A program made the translations under genes and the position numbers. A stretch of 64,000 bases of DNA, taken from Ferrovibrio sp046294345. Its GTDB lineage: Bacteria > Pseudomonadota > Alphaproteobacteria > Ferrovibrionales > Ferrovibrionaceae. The notes under the pieces are model-generated. The model saw only the letters and a program-made list of their open reading frames with translations. It made no database searches and had not been told where the DNA came from. Location of the stretch: positions 1 to 64,000 of the forward strand of contig JBKBJT010000012.1 in NCBI GenBank assembly GCA_046294345.1, written 5' to 3'. Positions 57,121 through 64,000 of this stretch are shown here, piece by piece (the first letter of the stretch is position 1; each line of letters opens with the position of its first letter).

Positions 57121-57732
57121 TCACCTGTCGCAGGCCGGCACCGCCGGCTGGTCGCAGCCGGCGCCGCGACCGGGATGCGGGTAGTCGTTCAGCCATTGCC
57201 GATAGGCTGCCGCATGGGCGGCAATATCCTCCGCCGATCTCAGGCGTGCACCCTGAAACAGGAAAGGCCTGCCATAGGTCATGCCGCACAGGATTGCCGT
57301 GCGTTCGAAAGGCTTCAGCAAATCCGCCATGGTCAAGCCATTATAGCCGTCCGGCTGGTAGGCATGGCCGGGACCGCCGGTGGATACTGCCTGCACCATT
57401 TCCTTGCCGCGCAGCCTGGTGCCGCCTGTGCCATAGGCCCAGCCGTATTCCAGCACGCTGTCCATCCATTCCTTCAGCAGCGATGGACAGGAATACCAAT
57501 ATAGCGGGTGCTGCATGACAATCACGTCGTGCGCTTCAAGAAGAGCCTGCTCCCGCCTCACGTCAATGTGGAAGTCGGGATAGGTCTCATACAGGTCATG
57601 CAACGTCACATGCGGCAGGTCGCGAACAGCTCCCACCATCACCACATTGATCCGCGAGTGCCGCGGATAAGGGTGCGCGAACAGCACCAGGACTTTCGGT
57701 GTTTCCCCGTTCCTGCTCTTCGTCACACCCAC
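57121..57732 (-). CDS. kefF: KefF-like NAD(P)H-dependent flavodoxin-fold oxidoreductase
   Basis: A 203-residue flavodoxin-fold quinone reductase-like protein. VLVLFAHPYPRHSRINVVM is the FMN-binding start, and QHPLYWYSCPSLLKEWMDSV and AVSTGGPGHAYQPDGYNG are the family blocks. In E. coli, KefF stimulates KefC. Its position directly before the antiporter supports the same role. A GGAGAAGG site precedes the GTG start. Confidence 0.85.
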   Translation of the reverse strand: MGVTKSRNGETPKVLVLFAHPYPRHSRINVVMVGAVRDLPHVTLHDLYETYPDFHIDVRREQALLEAHDVIVMQHPLYWYSCPSLLKEWMDSVLEYGWAYGTGGTRLRGKEMVQAVSTGGPGHAYQPDGYNGLTMADLLKPFERTAILCGMTYGRPFLFQGARLRSAEDIAAHAAAYRQWLNDYPHPGRGAGCDQPAVPACDR

Positions 57733-57747
57733 ACCCTTCTCCCCCCA

Positions 57748-58509
57748 TCACATCACGGCCAGTCCGTCATCGGCAGCGATGACGGCGCCGTTGATGAACC
57801 GCGCCTCGTCGGACGCCAGGAGCAGCAGCAGGCCGTCGAGGTCCTTGGGTTCGCCGACCCGGCGGCGCGGCAGCATTTCGACCAGTTTCTGGCCACCGGG
57901 CGTGCCCCAGTATTCGCGGTTGATCTCGGTTTCTATGTAGCCGGGGCAGATCGCATTGGTATTGATGCCGTAACGCGCCCATTCCAGGGCCATCGCCTTG
58001 GTCATCTGCACGACTGCTGCCTTCGACATGCAGTAGACCGATAGCTGGCTCAGCACGCGCAGGCCGGCCACCGAGGCGATGTTGATGATGCGACCGGACT
58101 TCTTCTTCGCGATCATGTCCTTAGCTGCCGCCTGGGCCACGAAAAAGGCCCCCTTGGCATTGGTGTTCATGGCGAAATCGAAATCCTCGGGCGTCACGTC
58201 AACGATGCGGGCCTGTTTGTTCACGCCGGAATTGTTGATCAGGATATCGACGCCGCCGAGCTGTTTTTCGATTTCGGCAAAGGCAGCCTGGATGTTGGCA
58301 TAATCGTTCACGTCCAGCTTCACAGTGATGGCCTGACCGCCAGCCGCCGTAATCTTGCCGGCCAAGTCGGCGAGCCGGTCGGTCCGGCGCGCGGCCAGCG
58401 CAACGCTTGCTCCGGCGTTGCTGAGGATTTCGGCGAACCGTTCGCCCAGTCCGCTGCTCGCCCCGGTTACCACCGCCACCTTGCCCTTCAGATTCACGCC
58501 CTGGCTCAT
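57748..58509 (-). CDS. SDR family NAD(P)-dependent oxidoreductase
   Basis: A 253-residue classical short-chain dehydrogenase. The dinucleotide motif is VVTGASSGLGERF, then NNSG, the catalytic Ser in NIASVAG, and Y-x3-K in SVYCMSKAAVVQ. The final third has PGYIETEINREYW. A GGAGG site precedes the ATG at 58509; a longer upstream frame is not used. It stands 15 bases before kefF on the same strand. Substrate unknown, though electrophile (aldehyde/ketone) reduction would suit the Kef context. Confidence 0.9.
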   Translation of the reverse strand: MSQGVNLKGKVAVVTGASSGLGERFAEILSNAGASVALAARRTDRLADLAGKITAAGGQAITVKLDVNDYANIQAAFAEIEKQLGGVDILINNSGVNKQARIVDVTPEDFDFAMNTNAKGAFFVAQAAAKDMIAKKKSGRIINIASVAGLRVLSQLSVYCMSKAAVVQMTKAMALEWARYGINTNAICPGYIETEINREYWGTPGGQKLVEMLPRRRVGEPKDLDGLLLLLASDEARFINGAVIAADDGLAVM

Positions 58510-58605
58510 TGATTCCTCCAGATTTTCTGCTGCTTCATGGTCGGCTTTCGCTGCCACGGGGTCAAGGGACTGGCCGGATCGAGGGGACTGCGCTACCCTT
58601 ACGGC

Positions 58606-59253
58606 ATGCGCATCGAAATCGTCTCCGACGTCATCTGCCCCTGGTGCTTCATCGGCAAGCGCCGCCTGGAACAGGCCATGGCCCAACGCCCCGATATCGA
58701 GTTCGAGATCGGCTGGCGGCCGTTCCAGCTCAACCCGGACATGCCCCGCGAAGGTGCCGACCGGAAAAGCTATCTGGAGGCCAAGTTCGGCGGCCCGGCC
58801 CGGGCGAAGGAAATCTATGCCCGCGTCGCCGCAGAGGGGGCCAAGGAAAACATTGCCTTCGATTTTGAAGGCATCAAACGCACACCCAATACCCTGGCCG
58901 CCCACAGCACCCTGCGCTGGGCCCTTTCGGCTGGCGTGCAGAATGCCCTGAAGGAGCGTTTATTCCGGCTGTATTTCCTGGAAGGCCAGGATATCGGCGA
59001 CCACCAGGTGCTGGCCAATGCCGCCGCCGCCGAAGGGATGGACGGCGCGCTGGTAAAGACACTCCTCGACGAAGGCCGGGACGCCGATGTGATCGAAGAC
59101 GAAGATCGCATGGCGCGTGAACTCGGCATCACCGGTGTGCCCTTTTTCATCTTTGAACGCCGCTATGGCGTGCCGGGCGCGCAGACGCCCGACGTACTGC
59201 TGCAGGTGATCGACAAGATCGCCACCGAACCGCCGGAAGTTAATCAGGATTGA
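58606..59253 (+). CDS. DsbA family oxidoreductase (FrnE-like)
   Basis: A 215-residue thioredoxin-fold protein. The active-site motif is DVICPWCFIGKRRLEQAM (CPWC), and the cis-proline block is ITGVPFFIFERRYGVPGAQ. It has no signal peptide, so it is cytoplasmic like FrnE, a polyketide-associated and stress-linked disulfide oxidoreductase or 2-hydroxychromene isomerase relative. The ATG at 58606 begins the conserved N-terminus. Confidence 0.9.
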   Translation: MRIEIVSDVICPWCFIGKRRLEQAMAQRPDIEFEIGWRPFQLNPDMPREGADRKSYLEAKFGGPARAKEIYARVAAEGAKENIAFDFEGIKRTPNTLAAHSTLRWALSAGVQNALKERLFRLYFLEGQDIGDHQVLANAAAAEGMDGALVKTLLDEGRDADVIEDEDRMARELGITGVPFFIFERRYGVPGAQTPDVLLQVIDKIATEPPEVNQD

Positions 59254-59255
59254 TC

Positions 59256-59786
59256 ATGGAGCTGGCCGGCCCTACGGCCCTGTCGCAGGGCGCACCATCT
59301 CTGGAGTTCATCTCCGATGCCGGCCGTATCCAGGATTCCAACGTCCGGCAGTTCCTTCAGTTGTGGTTCGATGCTGGTGGTTCGGGTTCATTACCTGACA
59401 AGAGTTTCCTCGATCCCCTGCGCCTGCGCTTTCTGCTCGGTTCGCTGTCACTGCTTGAAGTACAGCCGGATCCCCTGCGGTTCCGTTACCGCCTGATCGG
59501 CACCGACATCGTGCAGCGGCTGGGATATGAGCTGACAGGAAAATGGCTCGACGAGCATCCCGATCCCACAATCCGCCCCTTCATCCTGAAAGGGGCAACC
59601 ATGGTTTATCATGCCGCCAGACCGGTTTATGGGCATGCTCAGGCGCGGGTTCTGGGGGAAGACTGGCTGCTCGAAGTGGTGGCAGTGCCGTTGTTCGGTC
59701 CTGATGGCGAGGTCGCCTTTATCGGGGCCGGGCAAAGTTTCCCACCGGGCAAATCCGAGCGACCACCTGGCCAGCCGGCCAGTTAA
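59256..59786 (+). CDS. PAS-domain protein (PAS_5/PF07310-like)
   Basis: A 176-residue protein of the alphaproteobacterial PAS_5 type. FLQLWFDAGG, PLRLRFLLGSLSLLEVQPD and FRYRLIGTDIVQRLGYELTG are typical of the group; the end has LLEVVAVPLFGPDGEVAF. It is a stand-alone sensor with no output domain. It starts 2 bases after the DsbA-like stop (ATG 59256; a TTG at 59250 is possible) and overlaps the mfd stop by 4 bases. Confidence 0.8.
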   Translation: MELAGPTALSQGAPSLEFISDAGRIQDSNVRQFLQLWFDAGGSGSLPDKSFLDPLRLRFLLGSLSLLEVQPDPLRFRYRLIGTDIVQRLGYELTGKWLDEHPDPTIRPFILKGATMVYHAARPVYGHAQARVLGEDWLLEVVAVPLFGPDGEVAFIGAGQSFPPGKSERPPGQPAS

Positions 59787-62700
59787 GCGGCCTTCCTTGC
59801 CTTCTGGGCGATCTCGCCCAGGCGCGATGCGATATGCATCACGCCTTTCAGGCGATCTTCCGGTTCCGGCCAATCGTGGATGAATACCACCTTGTGGTCG
59901 GGCCGCAGCTTCGCCTTGCCGCGTTCCGACTGGATGAACAGCACCAGCCCGGCCGGATCGGCAAAGGTATTATCGCGGAAGGTGAGCGTGGCGCCCTTCG
60001 GGCCGGCCTCGATCTTCAGGATATTGGCGTCGCGGCAATGCTTCTTGATCGCGACGATATCCAGCAGATGCTGCACTTCGGCCGGCAGCGGCCCGAACCG
60101 GTCGATCAGTTCGGCTGCGAAGGCATCGATCTCGGCACGGTTTTCCAGATCGGCGACACGACGGTACAGCTGCATGCGCAGATTCAGGTCTGCCACGTAA
60201 CTGTCGGGAATCAGCACCGCTGTGCCGATCTGGATCTGCGGCGACCATTTCTCGCCATGCAGGCTGCCTTCGCCGCGTGCCGATGACCGGGCCTCGGCGA
60301 TCGCGTCCTGCAGCATCTCCTGATACAGCTCGAAACCGACCTCCCGGATATGGCCCGACTGCTCCTCGCCCAGCAGGTTGCCGGCGCCGCGCAAATCGAG
60401 ATCATGGGATGCCAGCGTGAAGCCTGCACCCAGGCTGTCGAGACTCTGCAGGACCCGGAGGCGCTGGTCGGCGGATGCATTCAGCAACCGCCCGGCCTGG
60501 TAGGTGAAATAGGCATAGGCACGCAGCTTGGAGCGCCCGACGCGGCCACGCAGCTGATACATCTGCGCCAGGCCAAACAGGTCGGCACGATAGACGACCA
60601 GCGTATTGGCTGATGGAATGTCTAGGCCGCTTTCTACGATGTTGGTTGCAACCAGCACATCGTAACGCCGGTCGTAGAAGGCGTTCATCACGTCGTCGAG
60701 GTCGGTTGCCGCCATCTGGCCATGCGCCACAACGGCCTTCAGTTCTGGCACATGCTCGCGGATGAAAGCCATGGCGGTATCGAGGTATTCGATGCGCGGA
60801 CAGACGAAGAAGCTCTGGCCGCCCCGGAAATGCTCGCGCATCAGGGCTTCGCGGATCACCACCGGATCGAACGGCGTGACATAGGTGCGCACGGCGAGAC
60901 GGTCGACCGGCGGCGTGGCGATAAGGCTGAGTTCTCGCACGCCTGAAAGTGCTAACTGTAAGGTGCGCGGGATCGGCGTGGCCGACATGGTCAGCACATG
61001 AACCTCGGCGCGAAGCTGCTTCAGGCGTTCCTTGTGCTTGACGCCGAAATGCTGCTCTTCGTCGATGATCAGCAGACCCAGCCGCTTGAATTCTATGCTT
61101 TTCGACAGAACGGCATGAGTGCCGATCACGATATCGACCGTACCGTCCTTCAGGCCCTTCTTGGCCTCGGTCGCCGTCTTGGTTGACACCATGCGCGACA
61201 ACTGCTCGATCCGCACCGGCAGGCCGCGGAAGCGCTGCACGAAGGTGCGGAAATGCTGGCGGCAGAGCAGCGTGGTGGGGCAGACCAGCGCCACCTGCTG
61301 GCCGGCCATGGCGGCGGCAAAGGCCGCGCGCAGGGCGACCTCGGTCTTGCCGAAACCCACATCGCCGCAGATCAGACGGTCCATCGGCTTGCCGCTGGCC
61401 AGGTCGTCCAGGGTATCCTCGATGGCGCGGCCCTGATCCTCGGTTTCGTCATAGGGGAAACGGGCGCAGAATTCCTCGTACAGGCCATCCGGCGGCAGTA
61501 CCCGTTCGCCCTGGCGCAGCTCGCGCTGGGCCGCGATCTTCATCAGCTCGCCGGCCATGTCCTTCAGGCGCTGCTTCATGCGCGCCTTGCGGTTCTGCCA
61601 GGCCACGCCACCCAGTTTATCGAGGGTTATCTCGGCTTCCGGCGAACCGTAACGCGACAGCATTTCGATATTCTCGACCGGCAGATACAGCCGGTCACCG
61701 CCATCGTAATGCAGCAGCAGGCAGTCATGCGGCGCGCCGGCGATATCCAGCGTCACCAGGTCTTTGTATTGCCCGATGCCGTGGTCGATATGCACGACGT
61801 AATCGCCGGGCTGCAGTGCGCTGGCCTCGGCAATGAAATTCTCGGCCCGGCGCTTTTTCTGGCGCGGACGCACCAGACGGTCGCCGAGAATGTCCTGCTC
61901 GGCCACCACACAGAGATCGGCGGCCTCAAACCCATGCTCGATCGGCAGCACGGCAATCGCTGCCACGCTTCTTGGCAAGCCATCCAGCTCGTTAGCGCTT
62001 TCCACCGGCTGCGGTGCATCCAGGCCATGATCCTTCAGGATATGCCCGAGACGATCCCGCGCGCCGACCGAGAAGGTGGCGAACAGCACGCGCCGGCCGG
62101 CTTGCGCCTGTTTGGCCAGATGCCCGCCCAAGGCGTCGTAGACGCTGACCTGGCTGGCCACCTTGTGCTCGGCCGCCTGCGCCGCCTGGGTGCGTTCTGG
62201 CGCAAAATCGCGGCCGGGCCTGCCGCCCAGGTCGACCACGGTGACATCCGCGCCGCCTACGGCATCGAAAGGATACAACAGGCCCAATGCCCGCTTCTCC
62301 AGCCGCGCCGACCATTCACCGGCGGTCAAGTAGAGACGGTCCGGCGGCAAGGGCTTGTAAGGCGCACCACCCTCTTCCAGTCCGCGCTTCATCGCGGCGC
62401 GCCGGGCGTCGTAATGGTCGGCAATTGTTTTTAGCCGTTCATCGGCCGCATCGCCGGTCAGGTGATCCAGCGTCACCACAGCCTGAGGCAGATAGTCGAA
62501 CACTGTGGCCAGGCGGTCGAAAAACAGCGGTAGCCAGTGTTCCATGCCGATCTGGCGCCGGCCGGCGGAAACCGCTTCGTAAAGCGGGTCTTCCTTGGTG
62601 ACGGTGCCGAAGAGTTCGCGATAGCCACTGCGGAAGCGCGCGATCGCCTCCTCGTCCAGCGGCACCTCACTCATCGCGGTGAGTGAGAGTTCGTCCGCGG

Positions 62701-63322
62701 CGCCGATGGTGCGCTGGGTGGCAGGATCGAAGCGGCGGATATTTTCCACCTCGTCGCCGAAGAAGTCGAGCCGGTACGGCGCCTCGCTGCCCGGCGGGAA
62801 CAGATCGACCAGCCCGCCGCGCACGGCATATTCGCCGGACTCGTTCACGGTCGAGACGCGGGTATAACCATTGCGCGACAGGTATTCGACCAGCTTTTCC
62901 GGCGCAACACGGTCGCCCTTGGCGGCGCGAAAGCCGGTATTGCCGAAATAATCCGGCTGCGGCAGGCGCTGCAAAGCCGCATTCACCGTGGTGAGCAGCA
63001 GCAGGGGCTGCCCGTCCGGCTTGGTCGCCAACCGGTTCAGCGTATCCATGCGCCGCGCGGCGATCTCGGCATTGGGCGAGACGCGGTCATAGGGCTGGCA
63101 GTCCCAGGCCGGCAGGGTCAGTACCGGCAGGTCAGGAGCGAAGAATTTCAGCGCCGCCTCGACGGTGGCCATGCGGGCATCGTCGCGACAGACATGCAGC
63201 ACGCCGCCGCCCTGCTGGCGCAGCACCAGGGCGATCAGCAGGCGTACGTCCTGCCCTTCCGGCGCGCCGGCCAATGCCCAGCGGCCCGGCCGGGTCAGGA
63301 TATCCGGCAGGACGAAACTCAT
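59783..63322 (-). CDS. mfd: Transcription-repair coupling factor Mfd
   Basis: A 1179-residue protein of usual length. It removes stalled RNA polymerase and recruits UvrA. Visible parts are a UvrB-homologous N-terminal region (LPAWDCQPYDRVSPN), a CarD-like RNAP-interacting domain (PGDYVVHIDHGIGQYKDLV), a helicase with CGDVGFGKTEVALRAAF (Walker A, near 650), IIDEEQHFGVKHKERL (DEEQ), TMSATPIPRTLQLALSGVRE, and a C-terminal TRCF domain. Confidence 0.97.
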   Translation of the reverse strand: MSFVLPDILTRPGRWALAGAPEGQDVRLLIALVLRQQGGGVLHVCRDDARMATVEAALKFFAPDLPVLTLPAWDCQPYDRVSPNAEIAARRMDTLNRLATKPDGQPLLLLTTVNAALQRLPQPDYFGNTGFRAAKGDRVAPEKLVEYLSRNGYTRVSTVNESGEYAVRGGLVDLFPPGSEAPYRLDFFGDEVENIRRFDPATQRTIGAADELSLTAMSEVPLDEEAIARFRSGYRELFGTVTKEDPLYEAVSAGRRQIGMEHWLPLFFDRLATVFDYLPQAVVTLDHLTGDAADERLKTIADHYDARRAAMKRGLEEGGAPYKPLPPDRLYLTAGEWSARLEKRALGLLYPFDAVGGADVTVVDLGGRPGRDFAPERTQAAQAAEHKVASQVSVYDALGGHLAKQAQAGRRVLFATFSVGARDRLGHILKDHGLDAPQPVESANELDGLPRSVAAIAVLPIEHGFEAADLCVVAEQDILGDRLVRPRQKKRRAENFIAEASALQPGDYVVHIDHGIGQYKDLVTLDIAGAPHDCLLLHYDGGDRLYLPVENIEMLSRYGSPEAEITLDKLGGVAWQNRKARMKQRLKDMAGELMKIAAQRELRQGERVLPPDGLYEEFCARFPYDETEDQGRAIEDTLDDLASGKPMDRLICGDVGFGKTEVALRAAFAAAMAGQQVALVCPTTLLCRQHFRTFVQRFRGLPVRIEQLSRMVSTKTATEAKKGLKDGTVDIVIGTHAVLSKSIEFKRLGLLIIDEEQHFGVKHKERLKQLRAEVHVLTMSATPIPRTLQLALSGVRELSLIATPPVDRLAVRTYVTPFDPVVIREALMREHFRGGQSFFVCPRIEYLDTAMAFIREHVPELKAVVAHGQMAATDLDDVMNAFYDRRYDVLVATNIVESGLDIPSANTLVVYRADLFGLAQMYQLRGRVGRSKLRAYAYFTYQAGRLLNASADQRLRVLQSLDSLGAGFTLASHDLDLRGAGNLLGEEQSGHIREVGFELYQEMLQDAIAEARSSARGEGSLHGEKWSPQIQIGTAVLIPDSYVADLNLRMQLYRRVADLENRAEIDAFAAELIDRFGPLPAEVQHLLDIVAIKKHCRDANILKIEAGPKGATLTFRDNTFADPAGLVLFIQSERGKAKLRPDHKVVFIHDWPEPEDRLKGVMHIASRLGEIAQKARKAA

Positions 63323-63326
63323 GGGA

Positions 63327-63593
63327 TCAGAGGGGCAGCCTGTAGGCCCTGAGCAGCTTCATTACCCCGGTATCCAGATGCTGCGGCACCGGATCGCGAC
63401 CGATGGCCCAGGCATAGATCTGGGGATCATCGTAATTCTCCAGCAGGCTTTCGTACTGGTCGAGCTCGCGGTCCGTGAAGGTCGGCAGATGGCGCGCGGC
63501 AAAGCTGCCGAGCAGGATGTCGGTCTCCTTCATGCCGGTATAGCGGCTGCGGTGCAGCAGGCGCTTGCGCCGGGTTTCGGTATCCTCTGCCAT
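63327..63593 (-). CDS. sdhE: Succinate dehydrogenase assembly factor SdhE
   Basis: A 88-residue protein of the SdhE/DUF339 family, which helps FAD attachment to the succinate dehydrogenase flavoprotein. The conserved N-terminal motif is RYTGMKETDILLGSFA, then FTDRELDQYESLLE and DDPQIYAWAIG. The ATG at 63593 has a GGAGG site; an upstream start at 63647 would extend into the intergenic region. It sits between mfd and the divergent recG, a frequent alphaproteobacterial arrangement. Confidence 0.93.
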   Translation of the reverse strand: MAEDTETRRKRLLHRSRYTGMKETDILLGSFAARHLPTFTDRELDQYESLLENYDDPQIYAWAIGRDPVPQHLDTGVMKLLRAYRLPL

Positions 63594-63673
63594 GGGGTGC
63601 CTCCGGGGTGAAGGCAGGATATAGTACGCCAAGCCACGGATTCTCAAGGTTTCCCCGGAATTTTCAGACCTTT

Positions 63674-64000
63674 ATGCGCCCGGAATCGCTGTTTCCCGCC
63701 TTCGCCCCGATCACCAGCCTGAAAGGCTGCGGGCCCAAGCTCGCCCCGCTGGTGGAAAAGCTGGTGGGCGGCGGCCGGGTGCTGGACCTGTGGTGGCATC
63801 TGCCGGCCGGCCTGGTTGACCGGCGCTACCGCCCGGCCGTGGCCGTGGCCGAACCGGGCCGCATCGCGACCCTGGAAATCACCATCGACCGCCACCTGCC
63901 GCCGCGCAACCCGCGCATGCCCTACAAGATCACGGCCCATGACGGCAGCGGCCGGATCACGCTGGTTTTCTTCAACGGCCGCGAAGATTTCCTGAAGCGC
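63674..64000 (+). CDS. recG: ATP-dependent DNA helicase RecG, N-terminal fragment
   Basis: The first 109 codons of a gene that runs off the window. MRPESLFPAFAPITSLKGCG matches the RecG N-terminus and the following GLVDRRYRPAVAVAEPG, then the wedge/OB region (ITAHDGSGRITLVFFNG), fits the branch-migration helicase that remodels stalled forks and Holliday junctions. Helicase motifs lie beyond the window. The 80-base gap to sdhE holds both promoters. Confidence 0.93.
   Translation, partial: MRPESLFPAFAPITSLKGCGPKLAPLVEKLVGGGRVLDLWWHLPAGLVDRRYRPAVAVAEPGRIATLEITIDRHLPPRNPRMPYKITAHDGSGRITLVFFNGREDFLKR

Overview
The window looks like the chromosome of a GC-rich alphaproteobacterium, probably in or near the Rhodospirillales. 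The evidence is gene content and order: folK-rpoZ-rsh-pyrE-pdxJ-acpS-lepB-rnc-era, dapA-smpB with a divergent lytic transglycosylase, trpGDC-moaC-moeA, and mfd-sdhE with a divergent recG are all alphaproteobacterial arrangements. The genus is inference. I see no rRNA, tRNA, CRISPR array, integrase or transposase. Most of the window is ordinary, densely packed core and metabolic genes.

Layout. 1-323: 3' end of katG and its terminator. 322-1524: MFS transporter. 1725-5111: an AT-rich single-gene island coding for a 1128-residue TIR / seven-blade WD40 / Roc GTPase / winged-helix / zinc-ribbon / DUF4365-nuclease-like protein. This is the most unusual object here and a candidate immune protein. 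5157-6630: fatty acid desaturase, then an intergenic repeat cluster. 6631-11431: M81 peptidase, ilvD, BrkB/YihY membrane protein and an orphan. 11493-12413: AEC transporter. 12418-20106: the large minus-strand core block (era, rnc, lepB, acpS, pdxJ, pyrE, rsh, rpoZ, folK). 20203-21533: NYN-domain protein and family 5 uracil-DNA glycosylase.

21558-26423 is an accessory block: an orphan ABC substrate-binding protein, a second M81 peptidase, an aspartyl/asparaginyl-hydroxylase-like gene with an apparently frameshifted AT-rich 5' end, and a sulfite-oxidase-like molybdoenzyme. 26449-34061: smpB, dapA, slt, HAD dehalogenase, alpha/beta hydrolase, threonine dehydratase-like enzyme and pcaF-like thiolase. 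34115-44344: two chemoreceptors, PhoX-type phosphatase, an Hpt-like protein lacking its histidine, a pentapeptide-repeat protein, gamma carbonic anhydrase and argC. 44520-49562: a translationally coupled trpG-trpD-trpC-moaC-moeA operon plus a metallo-beta-lactamase-fold hydrolase. 49691-55300: TRAP transporter, MFS transporter and AMP-forming CoA ligase. 55305-58509: a kefB/C-kefF-SDR operon. 58606-64000: DsbA-like and PAS proteins, mfd, sdhE and the start of recG.

How genes work together: ilvD, the threonine dehydratase-like enzyme, trpGDC, dapA and argC are amino-acid biosynthesis. moaC and moeA make the molybdenum cofactor that the sulfite-oxidase-like protein would need. The kefF-like protein probably regulates its neighbouring K+/H+ antiporter. 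The TRAP, MFS and CoA-ligase genes look like an uptake-and-activation unit for a carboxylic acid. The TIR protein combines two candidate effector domains with a sensor propeller and a GTPase switch in one chain, which suggests a self-contained abortive-infection device.
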